Below, in pieces: positions 1-5,918 of a stretch of 10,562 bases of DNA. The position numbers and the translations under genes are program-made. Location of the stretch: positions 14,827-25,388 of the forward strand of contig DNAS01000137.1 in NCBI GenBank assembly GCA_003485185.1, given 5' to 3'. The stretch comes from Phycisphaerales bacterium (GTDB lineage Bacteria; Planctomycetota; Phycisphaerae; SM23-33). Below the pieces are notes generated by a model, which had not been told where the DNA came from, searched no databases, and was given only the letters and a program-made list of their open reading frames with translations. Each line of letters starts with the position of its first letter. Position 1 is the first letter of the stretch.

Positions 1-367
1 CATCGGGGCCAAGGCTTACGTGGACCTTGATGCCGAGCCGGAGGATCTTCGCCGGGCGGTTCGCCTGGCATCGCAGGGGCGGGTGTATCTGGCGCCGGAT
101 GCGGCGGAACTTCTGGTCGATGATGTTTCCGCCGCCATCGATCTGGTCGGCGGCGCTCATCTGCCGAATACGGAACTGAGCCACCGCGAGGTGGAGATCG
201 TCCAACTGATGTGCGAGGGGATCAGCAGCAAGGAGATTGGCCGTCGGCTTCACATCAGCGGAAAGACGGTCGAGAATCATCGCTACAACATTTACCGCAA
301 GTGCGAAGTCACCAGTCTGCCCGGCTTGATGCGGTATGCGGTGCAGAAGGGGCTTGTGTCGATCTGA
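1..367 (+). CDS. NarL/FixJ-family response regulator, C-terminal part (5' truncated)
   Basis: This is the end of a two-component response regulator that binds DNA through a LuxR-type helix-turn-helix. The open frame runs in from the window edge. The first visible residues (IGAKAYV) match the end of a receiver domain, where the conserved lysine of the 'GAKGYL' motif sits, so the phospho-acceptor aspartate lies outside the window. The GTG at 20 is therefore not a real start. A linker follows (ending about window base 175), then a GerE/LuxR domain beginning LSHREVEIVQLM, with the recognition helix in ISGKTVENHRYNIYRK. The stop is TGA at 365-367. Targets cannot be read from sequence. A terminator-like hairpin lies 115 bases downstream, so it is probably not co-transcribed with the sigma factor gene. 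The family assignment is secure; the partner kinase is not in view. Confidence 0.93.
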   Translation, partial: IGAKAYVDLDAEPEDLRRAVRLASQGRVYLAPDAAELLVDDVSAAIDLVGGAHLPNTELSHREVEIVQLMCEGISSKEIGRRLHISGKTVENHRYNIYRKCEVTSLPGLMRYAVQKGLVSI

Positions 368-482
368 AAACGAAATCGTAAAGAGAACAATCGCTATCGC
401 ACGGAAACGTTTTTCCTCTTCCCGTTGTTTGTTCGGAACTCCACCATCTCTGCCGCCTTTTCGCCACCACTACCTTGAATCC

Positions 483-517
483 AAGTCCCGAAAAATCGGG
501 CGATAAGGGACTTTTTT
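483..517 (+). terminator. Terminator-like hairpin with a competing inner hairpin
   Basis: AAGTCCC (483-489) pairs perfectly with GGGACTT (507-513), and the run of T continues to 517, giving the form of an intrinsic terminator for the upstream response regulator. A second hairpin, CCCGA (487-491) with TCGGG (496-500) around an AAAA loop, uses the same CCC. The two stems exclude each other, as in an antiterminator arrangement. The 7-bp stem and 17-base loop are weak for a terminator, so the call is moderate. Confidence 0.5.
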
Positions 518-650
518 CCCCACAGCTCGATAGGTGGAAATACCCAGTCGTTGTCCATCCTTTGCTGTAGATCGCAAGGCGGAAATCAACTCGGTACGCG
601 TCAGGCACACCATAAGTGGGGCTATGACCAAGAACGGATACAGCTGGCGG

Positions 651-656
651 TATAAT
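651..656 (+). promoter_or_regulatory. Possible -10 element (TATAAT) upstream of the sigma factor gene
   Basis: This is a perfect -10 consensus hexamer in otherwise GC-rich DNA, about 195 bases before the sigma factor start. No convincing -35 hexamer lies 16-18 bases upstream and there is no TGN extension. If used, it would give a leader of roughly 190 bases. Confidence 0.3.
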
Positions 657-851
657 CAATAATTATCTGACAAATTGCCCAAATTTATATAAGCCAAAAT
701 CATGTACTTTTATTCTTGTTGTGCCGAGTATTCCTATTCTTTTGAGGATTGTCCCACATTGAAGGATATCGCTTCGATTCCGAAGATGTAATTGTTGAAA
801 CGGGGCGTCAGTTCGATTTGTGGGCAGTGCAACTAGGAAAGGCGGTGGGCC

Positions 852-1403
852 ATGGTGTCCGGGAATGAGCAGTATTTGTCGGAGCAGGGCGACGAGGACC
901 GTCTTCGTATTGCCAGGCTGGTGGCGGCCCGTCTTACGAGGCGATATCGCTGGGTGGACCGTGACGATCTGGACAGCTACGCCTATCTGGGGGTTCGCCT
1001 GGCGGAGCGTCATTATGATCCGTTGCGCGGGATCGACTTTGCGAAGTTCGCCTCGTTCAAGGGGCAATACCTTGCCATTGACGAAATGCGCAAGGACGGA
1101 CTGCTTCGTCGCGTGGGCGACTCCCGCCCCGGCATTTCAAACGGACCGGTGGCCGAGGACTTGCCGGATGCCTCGTCGGACCAGTCGTGCCACCGGCTTG
1201 AGGCGCGCGAGCTGTGCGCGTCGCTCCTGAAGTCGCTGGAAGGCGACGATCGTCGCCTGATGCTGATGTACTACACCGACGAGATGACGTTCCGCGAAAT
1301 CGCGTCGGTGCTGGATATCAGCGAATCGGCGGTCTGCCTGCGGCACAAGAGCATTCTCGGGAAACTCCAGCGTCTGGCGGCCTCCCAGGGCCTGATCTAC
1401 TGA
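852..1403 (+). CDS. Short FliA-like sigma-70-family sigma factor (regions 2 and 4 only)
   Basis: An alternative sigma factor that would bind RNA polymerase core and direct it to its own promoter set. Region 2 spans about residues 17-85. The DDLDSYAYLGVRLAERHYDP stretch is core-binding helix 2.1-2.2, and FASFKGQYLAIDEMRK is the 2.3-2.4 part that reads and melts the -10 element. This segment resembles FliA/SigF-type group 3 sigma factors, with the 'DE(L/M)R' signature at 78-80. Region 4 spans about 115-176, with its helix-turn-helix at 146-172 (TFREIASVLDISESAV). Only about 30 polar residues separate them, so region 3 is absent or reduced and the length is 183 residues against about 240 for FliA. 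The ATG at 852 follows AGGAAAGG (835-842). The receiver gene starts 40 bases after the stop, suggesting a shared operon. No anti-sigma gene is visible. Confidence 0.88.
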   Translation: MVSGNEQYLSEQGDEDRLRIARLVAARLTRRYRWVDRDDLDSYAYLGVRLAERHYDPLRGIDFAKFASFKGQYLAIDEMRKDGLLRRVGDSRPGISNGPVAEDLPDASSDQSCHRLEARELCASLLKSLEGDDRRLMLMYYTDEMTFREIASVLDISESAVCLRHKSILGKLQRLAASQGLIY

Positions 1404-1408
1404 GCGAA

Positions 1409-1438
1409 TTCCCAATTCCGTACCTTTCGTAAAGGGAA
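1409..1438 (+). promoter_or_regulatory. Two alternative hairpins covering the ribosome binding site of the receiver gene
   Basis: The purine-rich AAAGGGAA (1431-1438), 5 bases before the ATG at 1444, is the likely ribosome binding site. CCTTT (1423-1427) can pair with AAAGG (1431-1435) around a CGT loop. Alternatively TTCCC (1409-1413) can pair with GGGAA (1434-1438). Both stems are only 5 bp, and both would hide the site. This is a structural reading of the sequence; any regulatory role is inference. Confidence 0.3.
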
Positions 1439-1443
1439 AAACC

Positions 1444-1860
1444 ATGGACGACCAATATGACGCCTTGCGAGGCCGGAGGATCCTGGTGGTGGACGATTCG
1501 ACGCAGATCACTTCGCTGATTCGAGAGATTCTTCGGGCCTGTGGCGCGGAGGTGGTGACGGTCAACTCCGGGCAGCAGGCGATGGTCCGCGTGCAGGTGG
1601 ACGAGTTCGATCTGCTGCTGCTGGACGTCAAGATGCCGGAAACGGATGGCTGGCGGATCCTGATGTTCGTGCGGGACGTTCAGCCGGAACTGCTTCCGCA
1701 CACGATTCTTCTCACGGGCGACCGCTACCACGCCGAGACGATCCATCGCGCCGGGCAGATGGCAGTGCCGGTGATTTACAAGCCATTCGACGTCGACGAA
1801 CTACGCGCGGTCGCGTGCGCGCTGCTGAATCCCGCATCCGGAACACTCGGGGCGGCCTGA
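1444..1860 (+). CDS. Stand-alone receiver-domain response regulator (CheY/Spo0F-like)
   Basis: A 138-residue single-domain response regulator that would be phosphorylated by a histidine kinase and act through protein contacts, since it has no output domain. All key receiver residues are present: the acidic pair D17-D18 (ILVVDDS), phospho-acceptor D61 (LLLLDVKMPE), T91 in ILLTGD, and the lysine K113 in YKPF followed by D116. The canonical IxKPF segment here reads VIYKPFDVDEL. The last 15 or so residues (PASGTLGAA) are a short tail. It lies 40 bases downstream of the sigma factor gene on the same strand, so the two are probably co-transcribed. A role in controlling that sigma factor, or in a phosphorelay, is plausible but not shown. 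The ATG start is supported by AAAGGGAA just upstream. Confidence 0.93.
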   Translation: MDDQYDALRGRRILVVDDSTQITSLIREILRACGAEVVTVNSGQQAMVRVQVDEFDLLLLDVKMPETDGWRILMFVRDVQPELLPHTILLTGDRYHAETIHRAGQMAVPVIYKPFDVDELRAVACALLNPASGTLGAA

Positions 1861-1899
1861 CGAAAACAGGATGGAATTTCCGCCTGTCCGCCTTTGGCC

Positions 1900-1927
1900 T
1901 TGACTGGCGTGCGCCTCTCCGTATATT
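1900..1927 (+). promoter_or_regulatory. Promoter of the serine tRNA gene
   Basis: TTGACT (1900-1905) and TATATT (1922-1927) are separated by 16 bases and match housekeeping sigma-70 -35 and -10 elements well (5 of 6 each). Transcription would start near 1934, about 14 bases before the mature tRNA. Confidence 0.75.
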
Positions 1928-1947
1928 GGAAGTTTCGCGGAAGCCCC

Positions 1948-2038
1948 GGAGAGGTGGCTGAGTGGCTGAAAGCGACGGTTTGCTAAACCGTTATACGGGG
2001 TCATGCCCGTATCCCGGGTTCGAATCCCGGCCTCTCCG
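1948..2038 (+). tRNA. trnS: tRNA-Ser (anticodon GCT)
   Basis: A 91-base class II tRNA that delivers serine to AGC and AGT codons. The acceptor stem GGAGAGG (1948-1954) pairs with CCTCTCC (2031-2037), with G2038 as discriminator. The anticodon stem ACGGT (1975-1979) pairs with ACCGT (1987-1991) around the loop TTGCTAA, putting GCT at 1982-1984. The long variable arm (ATACGGG with CCCGTAT) is typical of serine tRNAs. The T-arm CCGGG-TTCGAAT-CCCGG (2014-2030) is perfect. No CCA is encoded, so it is added afterwards. It has its own promoter just upstream. Confidence 0.97.
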
Positions 2039-2375
2039 TTGCCAAAGAGCGAGGCCCTGTAAGCGTCTGTGAAATGGGCGCTGGCGGGGTCTTGTGTTTT
2101 GAGGCACGGACGTTGTCCCTGATTTGTCCCTCCGCCTCACCTTGCCCGAACGCATGCCCAAGAAGGCCCGCATGCCGATCTCCGACTTCCGCTGCGGTGT
2201 GTGCTCGTCCCAGAAACCCCTGACGCTGAAACTGTGATTCCCGGTGATGTCGCCGGAAGACCAGACGGACCGCTTGGCCGGATTGGCTGGCGGAAAGATC
2301 GAGACCGCGGAGCGGTATGCGACCGGGAACCTCCGTGAGACTCTTTCCCATCTCATGGCCGAGTCGTAAGAACTG
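2039..2375. other. Region downstream of the tRNA without a recognisable gene
   Basis: No family is recognisable on either strand. Minus-strand frames that read through into the tRNA (giving an 'RPGFEPG'-like or 'RDSNPG'-like peptide) are well-known artefacts of tRNA sequence. On the + strand one frame is open from 2103 to a TGA at 2235-2237 and then from 2238 to a TAA at 2367-2369. The second part reads as a plausible soluble peptide (MSPEDQTDRLAGLAGGKIET, 2247-2306). This could be a decayed gene, as is common beside tRNAs, but I see no integrase motif. Confidence 0.4.
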
Positions 2376-3212
2376 TCAGCTCTTCTGCTGCGGCTGGGAA
2401 TCGGGCGGAGAAGGTTTGCGCTTTGAACGCCGGAAGCGGTTGATGAAATCCATCAGCCACGGCGAGAGACGTTTGAACCCCCACAGCGCGTGCGCCATCG
2501 GGGAAACCAGCACCAGTCCGCGGTTGTGGCGGATTCCAGCGACGGCTTTCCGCGCCACACGACGGGGGCTGACCAGCAGCCATCGCGGCGGAACCTTGAT
2601 GGGCTTGCCCCCCCGGCCACTCACCGTGTTGTGGAAGATGTTCGTGTCGGCAAGCCCCGGGCAAAGGCACGTGAACCCGATTCCCCGGTGGCTGTACTCC
2701 GCGCGCAACGATTCGGTCAGCCCCACCAGCGCGAACTTGCTCGCGTGGTAGGCGGCCATCCGGGTCTGTGCCACCAGCCCGCCAACGCTCGAAACATTCA
2801 GCACGTGCGCCTCCCCTTGCGCCAGGAACGTCGGAAGTAGTTCGCGGATCAACTGGATCGGCGCCAAGAGGTTCACGCCCAGAAGCCACTGCCAGAGTTC
2901 GGGCGTCATGCGGTCAGTAGGCCCGTAGTACGCCACGCCGGCGTTGTTGACGAGGATGTCCACCCGTCCCCAGCAGTCCCGGACGGCCTGCACAGCGGCC
3001 GAGATCTGCCCGCTGTCGGCGAGGTCGCATCGTCGCACGCGTGCGGAAACGCCCAGCGCCTCGGCGGAAGCGACGACCCGCGACAGCCCTTCCTCGTCGA
3101 TGTCCAGCAGAAACAAATCCGCCCCCTGCCCGGCAAGCGTCAGCGCGATTTCCCTTCCGATGCCGGAAGCGGCGCCGGTCACAAGGGCCTTTTTCCCGCG
3201 AATGCTCTTCAT
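2376..3212 (-). CDS. Short-chain dehydrogenase/reductase (classical SDR)
   Basis: An NAD(P)-dependent oxidoreductase of unknown substrate. The Rossmann fold begins with the cofactor motif TGAASGIG (12-19). Aspartate 37 at the end of the second strand (LFLLDIDEE) suggests NAD(H) rather than NADP(H). NNAG follows at 89-92. The catalytic tetrad is N114, S142, Y155 and K159 (YHASK). The CPG motif after the fifth strand is present (CLCPGLADT). The 278-residue length exceeds the usual 250 because of a tail rich in Arg, Lys, Pro and Gln (FRRSKRKPSPPDSQPQQKS). This tail follows a WLMDFINRF stretch that may be an amphipathic membrane-associating helix, which is inference. The ATG is preceded by GGTGA. 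It lies 35 bases after the 2-hydroxyacid dehydrogenase gene on the same strand and is probably the second gene of that operon. Confidence 0.93.
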   Translation of the reverse strand: MKSIRGKKALVTGAASGIGREIALTLAGQGADLFLLDIDEEGLSRVVASAEALGVSARVRRCDLADSGQISAAVQAVRDCWGRVDILVNNAGVAYYGPTDRMTPELWQWLLGVNLLAPIQLIRELLPTFLAQGEAHVLNVSSVGGLVAQTRMAAYHASKFALVGLTESLRAEYSHRGIGFTCLCPGLADTNIFHNTVSGRGGKPIKVPPRWLLVSPRRVARKAVAGIRHNRGLVLVSPMAHALWGFKRLSPWLMDFINRFRRSKRKPSPPDSQPQQKS

Positions 3213-3224
3213 GGTTCACCGTGC

Positions 3225-3242
3225 GGCGCGGAGTTCCGCGCC
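3225..3242. repeat. GC-rich inverted repeat between the two dehydrogenase genes
   Basis: GGCGCGG (3225-3231) is complementary to CCGCGCC (3236-3242) with a four-base loop. In the direction of the two genes (minus strand) no run of T follows, so it is not a usual intrinsic terminator. It lies just before the ribosome binding site of the short-chain dehydrogenase gene and could tune expression of the second gene or stabilise the RNA end. Confidence 0.45.
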
Positions 3243-3247
3243 TTTCC

Positions 3248-4198
3248 TCAGTGGACGACGTTCTGCGGCCGGCCAGCCAGGAACGCCTGCACGTTCTCGA
3301 CGGCGGTTTTCAACAGGCGGGCCCGGGCGGCGCGCGTCGCCCACGCGATGTGCGGCGTGATGTAGCAGTTCCTCGCGATGAGCAGCGGGTTGCTGGCTAC
3401 GGGAGGCTCGGCCGACAGCACGTCCAGCCCGGCGCCCGCAAGGCGACCGGCGTTAAGGGCTTTGGCCAGGGCCGATTCGTCCACCAGCGGCCCGCGGCTG
3501 GTGTTGATGAGCATCGCCGTGGACTTCATGCGCGCCAGGCGTTCGGCGTTGATCAGGCCGCGGGTCTCCTCGGTCAGGGGACAGTGCAGGCTCACGACAT
3601 CGCTGCGCGCCAACAGCGCGTCCAGTTCCACCCGCTGCACGCCGTCGGGCGTTTCGGCCGCCTGCGGATCGAACGCGAGCACTTCCATCCCGAACGCCCG
3701 CGCCAGCTTCGCGACCTCGCGCCCGATGCGCCCCAGGCCCACCAGGCCCATCGTCAGGCCTTCCAGTTCCACCAGCGGAAACTTCCAGTAGCAGAAGTCC
3801 TCGCTGCGCGTCCACTTGCCCCGGTGAACGCCCATCGCGTGCTCGCCAACGTGCTGGACGAGGTTCAACAGGTGGGCGAAGACCATCTGCGCCACCGATT
3901 GCGTGCCGTAGGTGGGCACGTTGGTCACGACGATGCCCCGCGCCTCCGTCGCCCCCAGGTCCACCACGTTGTATCCGGTGGCCAGTACGCCCACGTACCG
4001 CAGCTGCGGCAGCTTGTCGATCTCCTGGCAACCCAGGAGGGTCTTGTTGGTCAGCACAATTTCCGCGCCGGCCGCCCGGGCGATCGTCTCCTGGGGCAGA
4101 GTGCGATCATGAATCTCGCAGGGGCCCAGCGTGCGGAGGGCATCCCAACTTAAATCGCCGGGATTCAGCGTATACCCGTCCAAGACGACAATTTTCAT
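3248..4198 (-). CDS. D-isomer-specific 2-hydroxyacid dehydrogenase (glycerate dehydrogenase-like)
   Basis: A cytoplasmic NAD-dependent enzyme expected to interconvert a 2-oxoacid and a D-2-hydroxyacid, for example hydroxypyruvate and D-glycerate. The cofactor motif is GLVGLGRIG (151-159), with D177 ending the next strand (VLAFDPQ), which favours NAD. The catalytic residues are R235 (NTSRGPLVDE), E264 (DVLSAEPP) and H283 (TPHIAWAT), all in the expected order. At 316 residues the length is normal. The N-terminus MKIVVLDGYTLNPGDLSW is typical of the glycerate dehydrogenase-like branch and fixes the start at 4198, preceded by GGAGAAGG. The frame stays open further upstream to 4411, but that part overlaps the divergent DUF1846 gene and has no homology. 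It heads a probable operon with the short-chain dehydrogenase. The exact substrate is not certain. Confidence 0.95.
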   Translation of the reverse strand: MKIVVLDGYTLNPGDLSWDALRTLGPCEIHDRTLPQETIARAAGAEIVLTNKTLLGCQEIDKLPQLRYVGVLATGYNVVDLGATEARGIVVTNVPTYGTQSVAQMVFAHLLNLVQHVGEHAMGVHRGKWTRSEDFCYWKFPLVELEGLTMGLVGLGRIGREVAKLARAFGMEVLAFDPQAAETPDGVQRVELDALLARSDVVSLHCPLTEETRGLINAERLARMKSTAMLINTSRGPLVDESALAKALNAGRLAGAGLDVLSAEPPVASNPLLIARNCYITPHIAWATRAARARLLKTAVENVQAFLAGRPQNVVH

Positions 4199-4230
4199 GA
4201 TCCTTCTCCCTGTTTCTCGCCCCGCCGCCC

Positions 4231-4259
4231 TTGCCGGACGGGCGGTCGGCGGGTACAGT
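4231..4259 (+). promoter_or_regulatory. Predicted promoter of the DUF1846 gene
   Basis: TTGCCG (4231-4236) and TACAGT (4254-4259) are 17 bases apart. The start of transcription would fall near 4266 and give a leader of about 57 bases. It lies in the 124-base divergent gap shared with the minus-strand dehydrogenase gene. The same pattern recurs before the CTP synthase gene. No clear promoter is visible for the minus-strand gene. Confidence 0.5.
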
Positions 4260-4322
4260 TTTCCGGAATCATCGCGGACCCAGCCGCGAATACGCTGCCG
4301 CCCAGGGAACAGGAGCGCGCCC

Positions 4323-5840
4323 ATGCCCAGACGGATCGGTTTCGACAACGACCGGTATCTTGCCGAACAAAGCCAGGCCATTCTCGAACGCGTGGCCCGT
4401 TTTGACAACAAGCTTTACCTGGAATTCGGGGGCAAGCTGCTGTTCGATTACCACGCGGCGCGCGTCCTGCCGGGGTTCGACCCGAACGTCAAGATTCGCC
4501 TGCTCCGCAAGCTCCGCGACCAGGCGGACATCATCCTTTGCATCCATGCGGGCGACATCGAACGCAAGAAAGTCCGCGCGGATTTCGGCATCACGTACGA
4601 TTCCGACGCGTTCAAGCTCATCGACGACCTGCGCCAGTTGGATCTGGACGTGCTGGCGGTGGTCATCACGAGGTTCGACGACCAGCCGGCGGCCGTCGCG
4701 TTCAAGAACAAGCTCGAACGGCGCGGCGTGCGGGTTTACACCCACCGCGCCATCCGGGGCTACCCGGCCAACGTGGACCTGATCGTCAGCCCGGAAGGCT
4801 ACGGCGCCAACGATTACATCGAGACGCGCCACCCGCTGGTGGTGGTGACCGCGCCGGGCCCCGGCAGCGGAAAGCTCGCGACGTGCCTCTCGCAGGTCTA
4901 TCACGACAACCATCGCGGCATCCACGCGGGTTATGCGAAGTTCGAGACTTTCCCCATCTGGAACCTGCCGCTGAAGCATCCGGTGAACGTCGCCTACGAA
5001 GCCGCGACGGCCGACCTCCACGACATCAACATGTTCGACCCGTTCCACCTGGAAGCGCACAACATCCGCGCGGTCAACTACAACCGCGACGTGGAGAGCT
5101 TCCCCGTGCTGCGGACCATCCTGGAGCGGATCACCGGCGAGTCGATCTACAAATCGCCCACCGACATGGGCGTGAACCGCGCCGGGTTCGCCATCACCGA
5201 TGACCAGGCCGTCCAGGACGCCGCCAAGCAGGAGATCATCCGCCGGCACTTCCGCTGCGCGTGCGAGTACGCGATGGGCATGGCCGACCGGACCGTCACC
5301 GACCGACTCGACGTGCTGATGAAGGAGTTCGACCTTTCTCCGACCGACCGTCCGGTGGTCGCGCCCGCCCGGCAGGCCGCCCAAGACGCCCGCAGCGACG
5401 CCGGAAAGGGAAACAAGGGCATCTACTGCGGCGCCGCCATCGAGCTGCCCGACGGCGCGATCGTCCGCGGAAACAACAGCCCCCTCATGCACGCCGCCAG
5501 CAGCCTTGTCCTCAACACCATCAAGCAACTGGCCGGGATTCCCCCCCACCTGCACCTGCTGTCGCCCAACATCATCGAGTCCATCGCCTACCTCAAGAAG
5601 GACATCCTCGACCGCAACTCGGTCAGCCTGGACCTGGAAGAAACGCTCATCACGCTGAGCATCGCCTCCACGACGAACCCCGCGGCCCGGCTGGCAATGG
5701 ACGCCCTCAAGCAGCTTGCCGGGTGCGAAGTGCACCTGACGCACATGCCTGCCCCGGGCGACGAGACCGGCCTGCGCCGCCTGGGCGTCAATCTCACCAG
5801 CGATCCGAACTTCGCCAGCAAGGAGCTGTTTGTCGGCTAG
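4323..5840 (+). CDS. DUF1846 / UPF0371 family protein
   Basis: A conserved 505-residue protein of unknown biochemical function; structures exist for the family but to my knowledge no established reaction. Family hallmarks are present along the whole length: the start MPRRIGFDNDRYLAEQSQ, YLEFGGKLLFDYHAARVLPG (32-51), DFGITYDSD (87-95), KGYP-like RGYPANVDLIVS (145-156), the glycine-rich P-loop-like APGPGSGKLATCLSQ (177-191), and SPTDMGVNRAGF (278-289). The P-loop-like motif suggests nucleotide or phosphate binding, which is inference. The ATG at 4323 follows AGGAG (4311-4315) with good spacing and matches the normal family N-terminus. An in-frame extension back to 4131 would overlap the divergent gene and is rejected. 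It lies 78 bases upstream of the CTP synthase gene on the same strand, but each has its own promoter. Confidence 0.96.
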   Translation: MPRRIGFDNDRYLAEQSQAILERVARFDNKLYLEFGGKLLFDYHAARVLPGFDPNVKIRLLRKLRDQADIILCIHAGDIERKKVRADFGITYDSDAFKLIDDLRQLDLDVLAVVITRFDDQPAAVAFKNKLERRGVRVYTHRAIRGYPANVDLIVSPEGYGANDYIETRHPLVVVTAPGPGSGKLATCLSQVYHDNHRGIHAGYAKFETFPIWNLPLKHPVNVAYEAATADLHDINMFDPFHLEAHNIRAVNYNRDVESFPVLRTILERITGESIYKSPTDMGVNRAGFAITDDQAVQDAAKQEIIRRHFRCACEYAMGMADRTVTDRLDVLMKEFDLSPTDRPVVAPARQAAQDARSDAGKGNKGIYCGAAIELPDGAIVRGNNSPLMHAASSLVLNTIKQLAGIPPHLHLLSPNIIESIAYLKKDILDRNSVSLDLEETLITLSIASTTNPAARLAMDALKQLAGCEVHLTHMPAPGDETGLRRLGVNLTSDPNFASKELFVG

Positions 5841-5881
5841 CCTTATTAGCTTCGCTTCACCCGCAAATAAGAGCCCTGCGC

Positions 5882-5910
5882 TTGCCCGGAAAGATTCGGC
5901 CCGTTACAGT
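5882..5910 (+). promoter_or_regulatory. Predicted promoter of the CTP synthase gene, very close to the start codon
   Basis: TTGCCC (5882-5887) and TACAGT (5905-5910) are 17 bases apart, the same layout as at 4231-4259. The predicted start of transcription (about 5917) is 1-2 bases from the ATG at 5919, so the message may be leaderless. No Shine-Dalgarno-like sequence is needed or well placed there. Confidence 0.55.
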
Positions 5911-5918
5911 GGGGTTCC

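Larger units (their letters stand above)
368..851. other. Intergenic region, AT-richer than flanks, no recognisable gene
   Basis: About 480 bases separate the response regulator from the sigma factor gene. By eye the base composition is clearly richer in A and T than the flanking genes, most strongly around 650-720. Open frames on the minus strand here (to about 659 and 1067) resemble no family I recognise and run into real genes on the other strand. Two structures can be supported: a terminator-like hairpin at 483-517 and a TATAAT hexamer at 651-656. The rest may be a long 5' leader of the sigma factor gene or decayed DNA. Confidence 0.6.

Noticed and set aside
499..506. GGCGATAA, close to the FliA -10 consensus GCCGATAA, as a possible self-regulated promoter of the sigma factor
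   Set aside because: No TAAA-like -35 lies at the right distance, and the bases form part of the terminator-like hairpin.
309..659. Minus-strand frame with a segment (GLGFKVVVAKR) recalling the 'GFRVV' end of formylglycine-generating enzyme-like proteins
   Set aside because: The motif is short, the surrounding residues and spacing do not fit that family, and the frame runs antisense into the real response regulator gene.
1991..2356. Minus-strand frames through the tRNA giving RPGFEPG- or RDSNPG-like peptides
   Set aside because: Such peptides are a known artefact of translating tRNA sequence. The rest of the frame shows no family.
4199..4411. N-terminal extension of the 2-hydroxyacid dehydrogenase frame
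   Set aside because: It crosses the divergent promoter region and the start of the DUF1846 gene. The family N-terminus begins at 4198 with a good ribosome binding site.
5842..5871. CTTATT/AATAAG inverted repeat after the DUF1846 gene as a terminator
   Set aside because: The stem is only 6 weak base pairs with an 18-base loop and no run of T.
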